Assembly: GCA_964600235.1 (NCBI GenBank) | Contig: CAZRIV010000012.1 | Span: 1-64,000, forward strand | Length of the DNA: 64,000 nt | Reading direction: 5' to 3' | From: MWEI01 sp964600235 | Lineage (GTDB): Bacteria > Desulfobacterota > Desulfomonilia > UBA1062 | Shown here: positions 1 through 10,600 of the stretch, in pieces | How the letters are laid out: every line of letters begins with the position of its first letter | How positions within the stretch are numbered: position 1 is the first letter of the stretch | The notes under the pieces: generated by a model | Told to the model about the DNA's origin: nothing | Seen by the model: the letters and a program-made list of their open reading frames with translations, nothing else | Databases searched by the model: none | Position numbers and translations under genes: made by a program

Positions 1-1295
1 ATCTTCTCGGTCTGCTGGGCATTGTCCGCGTTCTGGCGGATGTTCGACGCCATCTCCTCCATGGAGGACGACGCCTCTTCGGCCGCCGAGGCCTGCTCGG
101 AAGCGCCCTGGGACATCTGCTCGGCCGTGGAGCTCATCTGTTCGCTGCCTGCAGCCACGTTGTCGGCCGCGCTGTGGACGTCGGCCACGATTGTTCTCAG
201 TTTGCCCATCATGTTACGCAGGGCATCGGCAAGCTGGCCGATCTCGTCTTTCTGCTGGATATCGATGTCGGCCGTCAGGTCGCCTTCCGAGACATGGACG
301 GCAAGATCCACGCCTTTACGTATCCCGCTCGTGATGATGCGTGAGAAGAGGAAGAACACCACAAAGGCTATGCCGAACGAGATGATCCCGACGGCCATCA
401 CGATGTTGCGCACGGCCTTGGCGGGTGCCAGGAATTCCTCGTCGGGCAGGGACAGGCCGATGCTCCATCCGGTGAGCTTGACCGGTGCGAAGCCCCCGGT
501 CTTGGCGATGCCCTTGAACACATACTGATCGACTCCGGCCTGGCCGGCGAGCATCTTCTTGGTGATATCCCCCATGCCGTCCAGCTCCGCAAGGTTGAGC
601 TTCAGGATGTTCTCCTTGACCGGATGCGCTATGAGCACGCCTTCCTTATTGACCATGAAGGCGTAACCCGTCTTGCCGGTCTTGGTGTTCACGACCATTT
701 CGCTTAAGTATCCTATGTCCAGAATATTCGCGATGACCCCGACGACCTTGCCGTCAGCTGAAATAATGGGCTGCGCTATGGGTACGAAGGGCTGGCCCGT
801 GACCTTGTTGAGGGCCGCCTCGCCGATGTTGCCTTTGCCCGCAATGGCGTCCTTGAAATACCCCCTGTCCGCCACGGATACACCGATGAACTTCGGGTCC
901 GATGAGGCAAATGCCACTCCGCGCTGGTCAGCGGCCACGACCACCTGGGAGTTTTCCTTGAGGCCTTCGGTTTCGGCAAAGACCTTGAGTTTATGATTGA
1001 GATCCGCCACCTCTGCCGCAGCGCCTTCGACCCCGGCCCTGGCCACGGCGGTAGCCGCCTTGATGGTGGAATTGCCCACGGCAAGATCCTTGACGACCCT
1101 CATCTCCCCGATCAGTGAATGCTCCACGGTCTCAGTGAGTGATTTGGTCACGGCCAGGAGCTCTTCGTTTTCGAGTTCGGTCAGACCCGTGGTCGCCCTG
1201 CTCACCGATAGATATCCCACGATGGAGATGGGGATCAGGATAAGGATCGACCCCACCAGTATGAGTTTCGTGCCGAGCTTAAGATTCTTGAACAT
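1..1295 (-). CDS. methyl-accepting chemotaxis protein (3' end cut off)
   Basis: This transmembrane chemoreceptor senses a periplasmic ligand and would signal to CheA/CheW. Translating the minus strand from the ATG at 1293-1295 gives a start MFKNLKLGTKL followed by one hydrophobic helix. A large periplasmic sensor of the dCache type follows, with the typical stretch GYLSEMVVNTKTGKTGYAF and a later GYAFMVNKEG motif. A second membrane helix is near residue 310, then a HAMP linker and the first part of the methylated helical bundle, rich in EQMSS/EQAS motifs. The frame is open to base 1, so the signalling tip and C-terminus lie outside the window. It is separated from the upstream thioredoxin-like gene by a terminator, so it has its own promoter. 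The ligand cannot be told from sequence. Confidence 0.93.
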   Translation of the reverse strand, partial: MFKNLKLGTKLILVGSILILIPISIVGYLSVSRATTGLTELENEELLAVTKSLTETVEHSLIGEMRVVKDLAVGNSTIKAATAVARAGVEGAAAEVADLNHKLKVFAETEGLKENSQVVVAADQRGVAFASSDPKFIGVSVADRGYFKDAIAGKGNIGEAALNKVTGQPFVPIAQPIISADGKVVGVIANILDIGYLSEMVVNTKTGKTGYAFMVNKEGVLIAHPVKENILKLNLAELDGMGDITKKMLAGQAGVDQYVFKGIAKTGGFAPVKLTGWSIGLSLPDEEFLAPAKAVRNIVMAVGIISFGIAFVVFFLFSRIITSGIRKGVDLAVHVSEGDLTADIDIQQKDEIGQLADALRNMMGKLRTIVADVHSAADNVAAGSEQMSSTAEQMSQGASEQASAAEEASSSMEEMASNIRQNADNAQQTEK

Positions 1296-1359
1296 TTCTA
1301 CCCCCTTTATGTTACCTCATCGTTGCCTGAGGTATGTTAATATGTTTAGGCTTCCCCTT

Positions 1360-1395
1360 CAAAAAGGGCCCTCTCTCCGGGCAGGGAGAGAGGGC
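1360..1395 (-). terminator. Rho-independent terminator
   Basis: Eleven-base-pair perfect stem (1368-1378 with 1385-1395, six-base loop), followed on the minus strand by CCTTTTTG. It sits between the thioredoxin-like gene stop at 1445 and the chemoreceptor start at 1295, so it ends the upstream transcript. Confidence 0.8.
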
Positions 1396-1444
1396 AAGGT
1401 ATGGGGTTGAGCTATGAATTCCATCAACGGGCGGGATGCGCTCT

Positions 1445-1897
1445 TCACAGGGCGCCCCGCTTTTTGCCTGTCCTGGCCAGAGAGCTCATGTCGTGCGGTC
1501 TTTTCCGGCCTGCCGCAGGCTGTGTCTTTCCGGCGTTTTCTGCCCTGCGTGTGCCGTCCTTTGCTTTTCCCTGGATAAAGGGCATGACAAAGTCCATGAG
1601 TGTCTGGACGGAGCTCTTTCCCATGAGGGAATCCTTGAGCTCGCCGCCCTGCAGGAGAAGGAAGGTGGGGGTGCCGGTGACCCCGTAGCGGCTTTCGAAA
1701 AAGGGCAGGAGGTCTTCGAGGATGACGCATATCCTCAAGGCAGGGCCGGCATAGATCGCCACGGTCTCGAGTCCTTCGAGGGTCGTGTGATAATCGAGAT
1801 CATCCCTGATACAAGCTGCAAGCACCGGCTTCTCCTCGCTTCGCAAAGCATCCATGGCATCGATCCTGATGTGGCTTACCAGCTCTGCTCCTGGCAT
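1445..1897 (-). CDS. thioredoxin-fold protein without CxxC
   Basis: A 150-residue protein whose middle part (about residues 20-105) reads as a thioredoxin fold. The segment YGVTGTPTFLLLQGG is the usual strand-cis-Pro-strand portion, with TPT at the cis-proline. The position where the redox CxxC should be, on the helix after the first long strand, has no cysteine pair; the only cysteines are single residues in LAACIRDD and LRICVI. It is therefore unlikely to be a disulfide reductase and may bind a partner instead. The C-terminal 45 residues are basic and disordered-looking. The start is backed by an AGGAGA ribosome site six bases upstream. It lies downstream of the sigma-54 regulator, next to a cluster of GTAAC dyads at 2071-2117. 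Function unknown. Confidence 0.75.
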   Translation of the reverse strand: MPGAELVSHIRIDAMDALRSEEKPVLAACIRDDLDYHTTLEGLETVAIYAGPALRICVILEDLLPFFESRYGVTGTPTFLLLQGGELKDSLMGKSSVQTLMDFVMPFIQGKAKDGTRRAENAGKTQPAAGRKRPHDMSSLARTGKKRGAL

Positions 1898-2070
1898 TAT
1901 TTCTCCTGTAGTCCCTTAATGACCTCCCGGAATATCCGGGAACTCTGTCTTTTACCCAAGATGCATGCCATGGGGCGTGAAGGGATAAAAAAAAAGATAA
2001 AACATCGAATAAACAATAAGTTAAATGATCATGGGCAAGGTTTCAGAACGGTAATTGCAAGGCAGGAGAG

Positions 2071-2117
2071 TGTAACATGTTACAGGAAGCCTGTTACACA
2101 GGTGTAACTATGTTACA
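2071..2117. promoter_or_regulatory. cluster of GTAAC/GTTAC dyads, probable operator
   Basis: Three overlapping or adjacent dyads are visible: TGTAACATGTTACA at 2071-2084, GTTACAC-AG-GTGTAAC at 2093-2108 and TGTAAC-TAT-GTTACA at 2103-2117. They begin at the stop of the sigma-54 regulator and lie about 175 bases before the thioredoxin-like start. They could bind a dimeric regulator, or fold as alternative hairpins in the transcript. The cognate protein is not known. Confidence 0.5.
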
Positions 2118-3837
2118 GATTGTCGTCAGCCCCCTGGATACCAAATTCCTTCATCTTCCGGTAGATGGTCTGACGGCTGATTCCCAGGGTTCTGGCCGCC
2201 TTGACCTTGTTCCACCCAGTCTGTTTCAGGGCATCGAGGATGTCTTCCCGCTCCGAATGGGTTGACTTGGCGGGCTGCCTATCCACGGGTGACCAGCCGC
2301 GGATTTCGGGCGGCAGATCCTCCACGTCGATGGTCTCTCTGCGGCAGACCACGAAGGCATGCTCCAGGGTATGGAAGAGCTCCCTGACATTGCCCGGCCA
2401 GGGGTAGTCCATGAAGATCTTCTCCACGCGCTCGGAGAGGGATGATATCTCCTTGTGGAACCTCTTCTGGAGGACGGACAGGAAATGGCTCGCAAGCAGA
2501 GGGATGTCATCCCTGCGGTCCGTGAGCGCGGGGAGGTGGATCTCCACGACCTTGAGGCGGTAGAAGAGGTCCTCGCGGAACTCCCCTTTTCTCACCTTGT
2601 CCCTCAGGTCGGCGTTCGTTGCCGAAATGAGCTGCACATCGAGTTTTATGGGCGTGGCGTCACCCACCCGCTCGATCTCCTTGTTCTCGAGTACCCGCAG
2701 GAGCTTGAGCTGGATGCTTGGCGATATATCCCCGATCTCATCCAAAAAGATGGTCCCGTGATCGGCCAGTTGAAACCGTCCCTCCTTGTCCCTTATGGCA
2801 CCGGTGAAGGCCCCCTTCACATGCCCGAAGAGCTCGCTTTCCAGGACGCTTTCGGCCAGGGCGGAGCAGTTGACCACCACAAAGGGCCTGTGCGCACGTG
2901 TGCCTCCATAATGGACGGCCCGGGCCACCAGTTCCTTGCCCGTTCCGCTGGCGCCGGTGATGAGTACTGTGGTGTCTATGTCCTTGAGGTTTTCGAGCAG
3001 GGTGTAGATTTCCTGCATCCGGGTGCTCCGGCCCACGATGTTATGGTACTGGTTCCTTTCCTGGAGCTCACGCTCCAGGCTGGTGAGCCTGGTGATGTCC
3101 CTGATGACCATGACCGCTCCAAGAGGGGTGTCGTCTTTCCCCTTCAGGGGCGAGATGTTCAGGACGATCACCCCATGGGTCTTGTGAGCGTGATCGCAGG
3201 CTATGCGGTACTCCTGCACGGTCCTGTGCTTGGACACCGCATCCTCAAGCACCTTCCAGCATCTTTTCGTGCAGTCCGATTCCTTGTCATTCCACCGGGG
3301 GCTCTTGGGAGAGATCCCGCAGATGCGCTCAAATGACTCGTTGGCCTCGATGATACCCATGGAGTTGTCCACGGAGACGATGCCGTCTTCCACGGAGCGG
3401 AAAATGGCCTCCAGGTGGGACCGGTAACGTTCCCTTTCCTTCTCGATGAAGAGCTTCTCGTCCAGCAGGGCCTTGTGTTGCAGGGCATGCTTGGTGACGC
3501 GGAGCAGGGTCTCTTTCTTGATGGGCTTGGTGATGTAGTCGAAGGCACCATACCTGAGTGATGCGGCGGCGTTGTCGATGTTGGGCTCGCCCGTGATCAT
3601 GATGACCGGGGCGATAATGCCCCGCGTCTTGATCTCCCGGAGGATCTCCACCCCGGAATGTGTCCCCAGCATGATGTCGGTGAGGATGAAATCGAACTCC
3701 TTTCTGGTTATCAGATCCAGGGCGCTCACGTAATCGGACGCGGTTGACACCTGGTATCCCTCTCTGGACAGGAAGGTGCTGAAGGTGTGGCGGATGCTCT
3801 CCTCGTCATCGATTATCAGAATGCTGGCGTTTATCAT
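2113..3837 (-). CDS. sigma-54-dependent response regulator, receiver-PAS-AAA+-Fis
   Basis: A 574-residue NtrC-family activator that would switch on sigma-54 promoters when phosphorylated. The receiver is at residues 1-120 with phospho-acceptor D54 in FILTDIMLG. A PAS domain is at about 150-270, with several cysteines (CGISPK, DCTKRCW, YRIACDH) that could hold a metal or sense redox. The AAA+ domain at about 290-520 has Walker A GASGTGKE and the sigma-54 contact motif GAFTGA. A Fis-type helix-turn-helix ends the protein (WNKVKAARTLGISRQTIYR). I chose the ATG at 3835-3837 because GGGGAGG precedes it; a start 13 codons upstream lacks one. It follows two hybrid kinases on the same strand and is the likely DNA-binding output of one or both. 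Confidence 0.93.
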   Translation of the reverse strand: MINASILIIDDEESIRHTFSTFLSREGYQVSTASDYVSALDLITRKEFDFILTDIMLGTHSGVEILREIKTRGIIAPVIMITGEPNIDNAAASLRYGAFDYITKPIKKETLLRVTKHALQHKALLDEKLFIEKERERYRSHLEAIFRSVEDGIVSVDNSMGIIEANESFERICGISPKSPRWNDKESDCTKRCWKVLEDAVSKHRTVQEYRIACDHAHKTHGVIVLNISPLKGKDDTPLGAVMVIRDITRLTSLERELQERNQYHNIVGRSTRMQEIYTLLENLKDIDTTVLITGASGTGKELVARAVHYGGTRAHRPFVVVNCSALAESVLESELFGHVKGAFTGAIRDKEGRFQLADHGTIFLDEIGDISPSIQLKLLRVLENKEIERVGDATPIKLDVQLISATNADLRDKVRKGEFREDLFYRLKVVEIHLPALTDRRDDIPLLASHFLSVLQKRFHKEISSLSERVEKIFMDYPWPGNVRELFHTLEHAFVVCRRETIDVEDLPPEIRGWSPVDRQPAKSTHSEREDILDALKQTGWNKVKAARTLGISRQTIYRKMKEFGIQGADDNL

Positions 3838-3988
3838 GGTCGTGGCGACCTCCCCATAAGGCCTCCCCGAGAGCATCTCTCGGCCGGATTGCCGTTCAGA
3901 GATCTTTTCGATGGATCATGCCTTCTTCTTTTCATAATTTGCCCATGGGGGCAACAGGTTTTCCCTGAAGACCGCGTGTTCACATACA

Positions 3989-6900
3989 TCATTTTTTCAG
4001 GCACCTCCGGACCGCGCATGCAAGGTTTGCCTTGGTAAAGGGCTTGTCCAGATATTCTTCGATACCCTGAGAGTGTGCCTCTTCAGGGGTGATGGTCTCG
4101 CTGTATCCTGTCATGAGGATAATGGGCACCGTGCGAATGTTGAGGATCTCCCGGGCAAGGGTCGATCCGGACATGACAGGCATGGTCTGGTCGGTAATAA
4201 CCAGGTCGAATGTGTCCGGGTGAGCCTGGAAGGCCTTCAGGGCCGCCATGCTGGAAGACGAGCTCTCAACCTTATATCCGAGGTGTTCGAGCATGGCTTT
4301 GGAGAACTGCAGGATGGCCTCCTCGTCATCCACCAGGAGGATGGTTTCGCCCTTGCCCTGCACCACGGGTTGTTCGGCCTTATGGAAATCGTCAGGCTCT
4401 CCTTCGAAGGCGGGGAGATATACCTCGAAGGTGCTCCCATGCGCGATGGTGGAGCTTACGAACACGGTACCGCCGAGTGAGGTCACTATGCCATGGACCG
4501 TGGCCAGGCCGAGGCCTGTCCCCTTGCCCTTTTCCTTGGTGGTGAAAAAGGGGTCGAAGACCCGCTTGAGTATCTCGACATCCATGCCGCAGCCGGTATC
4601 GTCCACCATGAGCCTGAGATACATCCCCTCGCGGAGCCCCGGGTGCTGCAGGCTGAATTCTTTGTCCAGGCGGAGCTGCTCCAGGGAGATCCTCATCTCT
4701 CCGCCTGCCGGCAGCATTGCATGGTAGGCATTCGTGCACAGGTTCATGATGATCTGGTGTATCTGGGTCGGGTCCGCGAGGACTGGATGGGCATCAGGCT
4801 GTATGTGTTCGGTGATGGTGATGGTGCTGGGGATGGAGGACCGCAGGAGCTTGAGCGCCTCCTTTGCTATGATCTGGACCTTGACGGGCCTGTATTCGGT
4901 CTCCACCTGGCGGCTGAAGGTCAGGATCTGTTTGACCAGGTCCCTGGCCCGGTCCCCGGCCCTGATGACCTCGCGGATGTTATCCTGCGCCGGGTTGTCT
5001 TCCGGCAGATCGTCCAGGGCAAGCTCCGAGTAGCCGATGATGGCCGACAGGATATTATTGAAGTCATGAGCGATGCCCCCGGCCAGTGTCCCGATGGCCT
5101 CGAGCTTCTGGGAGCGCAGCAGCCTGGCCTCATAGGCCCTCATCTCCTCTTCCGAACGCTTCCGCTCCGATATGTCCTCGGCAATGCCTGTGAGGTACAA
5201 GGGAATCCCTTGTGCGTCTTTGACCACCGAGCTTCTGATGTTTATCCACCTTACAGACCCTTCTTTTCTGACGATGCGGAATTCATATTCCAGGTCCTGC
5301 TGCTGCACGGATCCGACCATGGAGGTGACGAGGTCCATGTCTTCTACGTGAACAATGTCGAGCCATACCCTGGGATTCTGGTATGCTTCAGCAATGGTGA
5401 TGCCCGTGATCCGCTCGAAGGCGGGGCTCACGTAGATTGTCCTGCCCCAGTCCGGCGTTGCCATCCAGAAGATCTCCGGGCTCACCTCGGCCATCCTCCT
5501 GAACCGCTCCTCGCTTTCCCTCAGCGCCTCCTCCGCCCGCTTGCGTTTGGTGATGTCAACATTCGTCCCTTCGAGGTAGGCAATGTTCCCGGATGCATCA
5601 TAGACGCCATGAAGGTGTATGGATATCCAGAAGGTGCTTTTGTCCTGCCGGCGCATTTCCACCTCGAGACCATCCACGACGCCCTGCTCTCTGAGTATGC
5701 GGAGCATATGCTCCCGGTCTCTGGGATTCACGTACAGTTCCCGGCCCATATCCTTGACCTGCTCGATCATCTCCCCTGGTGACGCGAAGCCGAACATCCG
5801 GGCAAGGGCGGGGTTCACGCTCAGAAGCCGTCCCTCTGGCGTTGTCTGATAGATGCCCTCGTTGGCGTTTTCGAAGATGGCGCGGTATTTCTCCTCGCTT
5901 TCGCGCAGGGCCTTGTCAAGAAGCCTTCGATCCGTGACGTCGATCCCGATGCCAAAGATGAACTCGAGTTCACCGGTATCGCGGAATACGGCCTTGCCCT
6001 GCCACTGGATGAGCAGGTTCCTGCCGTCCCTGGTCTTCACCTGGTTCTCATGCACGACGGGTTCCCTTGACGTGACCATCCGGGTCATGGCATCCCTGCA
6101 GACCGCACGGTCTTCTTCAGGGATGAATGTCTCAACGTAGTCTTTCCCCGCAACCTCCGGGAGCGAATAACCCAAGGCGTTCAGCATGGACTGGTTCATG
6201 AAGAGCACCCTGCCCAGCTGGTCGATGGCGTCATAGAAGGCAGGAGAAGTCTCCACGATGGATACGGTCAGATCACGTTCCTTCCTGAGCTGCCGCGAGG
6301 CCCTGATCCTTGAGGTGATGTCGCGTGCGGAACCGCGGACTCCTGCGGGTCTGCCTTCAGCGTCGATGATGAGGGAGTTGCGGTACTCCATGACCATCTC
6401 AGCGCCTGTTTTGGTGATGATGGTCATGAGTCCTTCGTCATAGCCGCTTTCAAGCAACCTTCTTATATAGTCGTTGAAATGGACCTTAAAGCGCTCCGGC
6501 AGGATATCCTTGATGTTCAGATTTTCCAGGTCGGTATGGGTGTATCCGGTACTTCTCTTGGATGCGAGGTTGGTCTCGATGAAATTGCCATTAAGATCAT
6601 GAAGATACAAAAGGTCTGATACATTGAAGAAGATGTCACGGTATCGGGCCTCGCTCTGCCGCAGGGCCTCTTCGGTCTGTCTTGCCTCAGTGATGTCACG
6701 GACAGACTCAATGGCACCTATGATGTTCTCCTGAGAGTCATAGATGGGTCTCGCCTTTCCCCAGAGGGTTATCTTTCTGCTGTTGATCTTTACCTCGCCC
6801 AAGGCGAGGACGATATCCTTTTCTTTTTTAAAATACGAGTAGTCTTCCCTGAGTTCCTTGGCCGGATCGAGGATGTTATCCAACAGCATGGGTCGTCTGG

Positions 6901-7522
6901 TGCCATAGAAGGGAATGGCATACTCATAGTCCTTTTTGCCGAGCATGTCCTTGGCGGGTATGAGTGTGAGATCTTCCATGGCCCGGTTCCAGACAGTAAC
7001 CCGGCCAGTGAGGTCTATGGCAAAGGTGGGGTCAGGCAGGAAATCAATAAGCTCCGTAAGCTGCGTCAGGGCATCGGTGTGGGCCTTCTCGATCTGCTTC
7101 CTGTCCGTGATGTCCCGTATGGACTCGATGGCGCCGATGATCCGGGAGGTCTTGTCGTAGATGGGACTTGCCTTGGCCCAGAGGGATCTCCCGGAGGGCA
7201 GCCCCACTGTCTCGGCGTAGAGGGTATCCCCTTCGCGGCGGACAAAGGCGTATTTTTTGTCCATGTCAGGATCGGGATGGAGAACGAGGTCGATGAGGAT
7301 AGGGCGTCTTTCGCCGTATAAGGGAAGGGAATATGCGTACGCCCCCTTTCCGATCATGTCAAAGGCCTGTATGCCGGTCATCTCTTCCATGGCCCGGTTC
7401 CAGACGGTGACCTTTCCTGTGAGGTCAACGGCAAAGGTGGGGTCGGGCAGGAAGTCAATGGCCTGGGAGAGGAGGAGTGTTGTCGTGGAAGCGCTTTTTC
7501 TCGAAGGATTCTTCTTTTCCAT
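3989..7522 (-). CDS. hybrid histidine kinase with six PAS domains and receiver
   Basis: A 1177-residue sensor kinase with no evident membrane segment, so probably cytoplasmic. Six PAS/PAC units, each ending in a DITxRK-type linker, fill about residues 20-790. The first two are the FLPDPTF...VWNRAMEE type also found in the next kinase. A HisKA domain (GGIAHDFNNILSAIIGYSEL), an ATPase domain with DTGCGMD and GTGLGLATVHG, and a C-terminal receiver (LLVDDEE ... VITDQTMPV) follow. There is no DNA-binding domain, so it must pass phosphate on, plausibly to the sigma-54 regulator 151 bases downstream. The start at 7520-7522 is preferred for its GGGGAG; an ATG 17 codons upstream has none. It closely resembles its upstream neighbour, suggesting tandem duplication. 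Confidence 0.93.
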   Translation of the reverse strand: MEKKNPSRKSASTTTLLLSQAIDFLPDPTFAVDLTGKVTVWNRAMEEMTGIQAFDMIGKGAYAYSLPLYGERRPILIDLVLHPDPDMDKKYAFVRREGDTLYAETVGLPSGRSLWAKASPIYDKTSRIIGAIESIRDITDRKQIEKAHTDALTQLTELIDFLPDPTFAIDLTGRVTVWNRAMEDLTLIPAKDMLGKKDYEYAIPFYGTRRPMLLDNILDPAKELREDYSYFKKEKDIVLALGEVKINSRKITLWGKARPIYDSQENIIGAIESVRDITEARQTEEALRQSEARYRDIFFNVSDLLYLHDLNGNFIETNLASKRSTGYTHTDLENLNIKDILPERFKVHFNDYIRRLLESGYDEGLMTIITKTGAEMVMEYRNSLIIDAEGRPAGVRGSARDITSRIRASRQLRKERDLTVSIVETSPAFYDAIDQLGRVLFMNQSMLNALGYSLPEVAGKDYVETFIPEEDRAVCRDAMTRMVTSREPVVHENQVKTRDGRNLLIQWQGKAVFRDTGELEFIFGIGIDVTDRRLLDKALRESEEKYRAIFENANEGIYQTTPEGRLLSVNPALARMFGFASPGEMIEQVKDMGRELYVNPRDREHMLRILREQGVVDGLEVEMRRQDKSTFWISIHLHGVYDASGNIAYLEGTNVDITKRKRAEEALRESEERFRRMAEVSPEIFWMATPDWGRTIYVSPAFERITGITIAEAYQNPRVWLDIVHVEDMDLVTSMVGSVQQQDLEYEFRIVRKEGSVRWINIRSSVVKDAQGIPLYLTGIAEDISERKRSEEEMRAYEARLLRSQKLEAIGTLAGGIAHDFNNILSAIIGYSELALDDLPEDNPAQDNIREVIRAGDRARDLVKQILTFSRQVETEYRPVKVQIIAKEALKLLRSSIPSTITITEHIQPDAHPVLADPTQIHQIIMNLCTNAYHAMLPAGGEMRISLEQLRLDKEFSLQHPGLREGMYLRLMVDDTGCGMDVEILKRVFDPFFTTKEKGKGTGLGLATVHGIVTSLGGTVFVSSTIAHGSTFEVYLPAFEGEPDDFHKAEQPVVQGKGETILLVDDEEAILQFSKAMLEHLGYKVESSSSSMAALKAFQAHPDTFDLVITDQTMPVMSGSTLAREILNIRTVPIILMTGYSETITPEEAHSQGIEEYLDKPFTKANLACAVRRCLKK

Positions 7523-7612
7523 TGTTCGTATAACTCCCCTGTCTCCCCATGGATGCTTGAGGAAACCATTCATGATGCGGAACTGAACCGGAGCCTGTCT
7601 AATCTCTTATCA

Positions 7613-10600
7613 CTATTGATGCTTGCGTTCCATCAGGCACCTTTGAATCGAGCGGGCAATGGCCTGTCTGGTAAACGGTTTTTCGATGTATTCTTCAATC
7701 CCTTTCGAAAGGGCCTCCTCCGGGGTTATGGACTCGCTGTAACCGGTCATGAGGATGACGGGCACGTGCCGTATCTTCATGATCTCCACCGCCAGGACCG
7801 ACCCGGTCATGCCCGGCATGGTCATATCCGTGATGACAAGGTCGAAGGCGTCCGGCGAGGATCTGAAGAGCCCCAGGGCCTCGGTGCTCGACGACATGCA
7901 CGTCACCTTGTAGCCGAGCTGTTCGAGCATGGCCCTGGCAAACTGGAGGATCGCCACCTCGTCATCGATGAGGAGGATGGATTCCCCTGAGCCCCGTATC
8001 AGGGCGTCATCAGGTTCCTCCTCGTCTTCTGCCTGCTCGGGGACTACCGGGATATAGACCTCGAAGGTGCTTCCCCTGCTTACGGCGGACCTCACGACGA
8101 CGGTCCCGCCGAGCCCGGTTACGATCCCGTGGACCGTTGCCAGCCCGAGGCCCGTACCCCTGCCCTTTTCCTTGGTGGTGAAGAAGGGATCGAAGATGCG
8201 CTTTAACGTCTCGGCGTCCATGCCGCACCCGGTGTCGCTTACGGCGATCCGCACGTGTTTCCCCTGGGAAAGCTCCGGGTGCACGGATGTGAACTCGGGA
8301 CCCAGGGATACCTCATCCAGCGTCACCATGAGCTCCCCGCCGCTCTCGAGCATGGCGTGATAAGCGTTGGTGCAGAGGTTCATGATGATCTGGTGGATCT
8401 GCGTAGGATCAGCCAGGACCGGGTCCGTAGACGGATCGATGTTCTGGTTGATGGCAATGATGCTGGGGATGGATGATCTGAGCAGTTTGAGCGCTTCCTT
8501 GATGATGAGGTGCACCCGTACCGGGTGCTGCTCCGGCTCGATCTGGCGGCTGAAAGTGAGGATCTGCTTGACCAGGTCCTTGGCCCTCGTGCCCGCCTTG
8601 AGGACCTCCTCGATATATTCGGCGGTGGGGTTTCCCTCGGGCAGGTCATCCTTTGCCAGCTCTGAATAGCCGATGATGGCGGACAGGATGTTGTTGAAGT
8701 CATGGGCGATGCCGCCGGCCAGAGTGCCTATGGCCTCGAGCTTCTGGGAGCGCATGAGGCGGTTTTCATATAAGAGGCGCTCTTCCTCGACCTGTTTTTT
8801 CTCGGTGATGTCCTCTGCGATGCCTGTAAGGTAGATGATTGCACCCTGGGCATCGCAGATAGCGGAGCGCCGGTTTCTTATCCACCGTATGGCGCCGTCT
8901 TTCCTCACCAGGCGGAACTCGTATTCATGCTCCCTGTCTTCTGTTTTCTCAGTCATTTTCACCACGAAATCCTGGTCTTCTTTATGGACGAGCTCAAGCC
9001 ACAGGCCCGGGTTCTTGTAGAGCTCTTCGCACGGTATGCCGGAAATCTTTTCGAATGCGGGGCTGATAAAGATGACCTTGGTCCAGTCGGGCAGTGTGAT
9101 CCAGAAGATCTCCGGGCTGGCCTCGGCCATTTTTCTGAAACGCTCCTCGCTCTGTCTCAGGGCCTCTTCGGAGCGCTTGCGTTCGGTTATGTCCTGGATG
9201 ATGCCGAAGACCTTCCGGTCGGCCGGGTTGTATTCGGCTATGGAGTGGATATCTACTATTGCCCCGTCCGTGGGACGCCTGATCTTGAATTCCACATCAT
9301 ATCTCTCTCCGAGCTCGGTCAGGCGCTGCATCTTCTCATCCAGGGCATGGCGGGATTCAGGCAAGGGGAGTTTTTTGACCTCCTCTATGGTCCACTGGTG
9401 TTCTCCCAGGCCGTAGATCTGATATGCCTCCGAGGAGGCCCACACGGTTCCCCTGGAGAGGTCGAACTCCCAGTAGCCGATCCTGGCGATCTTCTGGGCG
9501 TGTTCGAGCAGGAGCCGGTTTTTCTGCAGGTCGGCCTCGGCGCGCTTGCGTGCGGTTATATCATGGATAATGGCCTGCATCCTTCCATCGGGAAGTTTAG
9601 ACGCGCTTGCCTCGACGAGGAATATGCTTCCATCTTTCCTTTTCATGGGGCGCTCGAACCTGAGGTTCTCGCCCGAGGCGAGCGTCGTAAGGCGCTGCCG
9701 GCCCATCCCGCGGATCTCATCGGGGTAGGTGTCGAGAACGTTAAGCCCGAGCAGTTCGTCTTCACGGTAGCCGAGCATTTCGCAGGTTTTTGCATTCACA
9801 AGGATAAACCGACCGTTTTGGTCTACGAGGAAGATGCCGTCGGCAGCCTGGTCGATCAATTGCCTGTAGCGTTTCTCGCTCTCGATCAGCTCTTCTTCCG
9901 CATGCTTGCGCTCGGTCATGTCCGTGATGAACCCCTCCAGGAAGAGCAGTTCCCCGGCAGGTGAGTAGACGCCGATTCCCTGCTCCCACACCCACCGCAG
10001 CTCACCGGACTTCGTTACGATCCGGTAGAAGATCTGGAAGTGGACGTGGCCTTGGAGTGCGGACTGGACCTCTTCCCATACCTTTTCGCGGTCATGGGGG
10101 TGAATGAGCTCGTTGTAGGAAACGCCACGGTTTTCGATGAGCTCATCCGAGGAATACCCTGTCAGCGCAAGGCAGCCTTCACTCACGAACTCCATGGTCC
10201 AGTCCCGCTCGTTCCTGCACCGGTATGCCATACCCGGCATATTGCCCATGAGGGTTTCGAGCTTTCTCTGGTGTTCGGCGAGTGATTCGGCCGCTTTCCT
10301 GCGCTCGGATATATCCCGTGTGATACCCAGGATCCCCTTGGGCGAGCCGTTCTCGTCAAAGACTATGCTTATGGTGGTTTCCGTCCATACCGTTGAGCCG
10401 TCCATGCGGAGCACTTCAAGTTCGAGGGTCCTGGACCACCCTGGGCCGGGCTTGTCCTTTTTCCATTGAAGCACCCGGTCCTTTTTCAGCACATCCATGG
10501 CAGCTGCATAGGAAGAAGGGCTGAGGACCATATCGAGGGTCTGTTTCATGGCCTCTTCGACCGTGAAGCCCCTGAGCTTTTGTACCGAGGGGCTCACATA

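Noticed and set aside
4493..5782. 429-codon plus-strand ORF opposite the six-PAS kinase
   Set aside because: No ribosome site and no recognisable protein sequence; it mirrors the codon structure of the kinase gene on the other strand.
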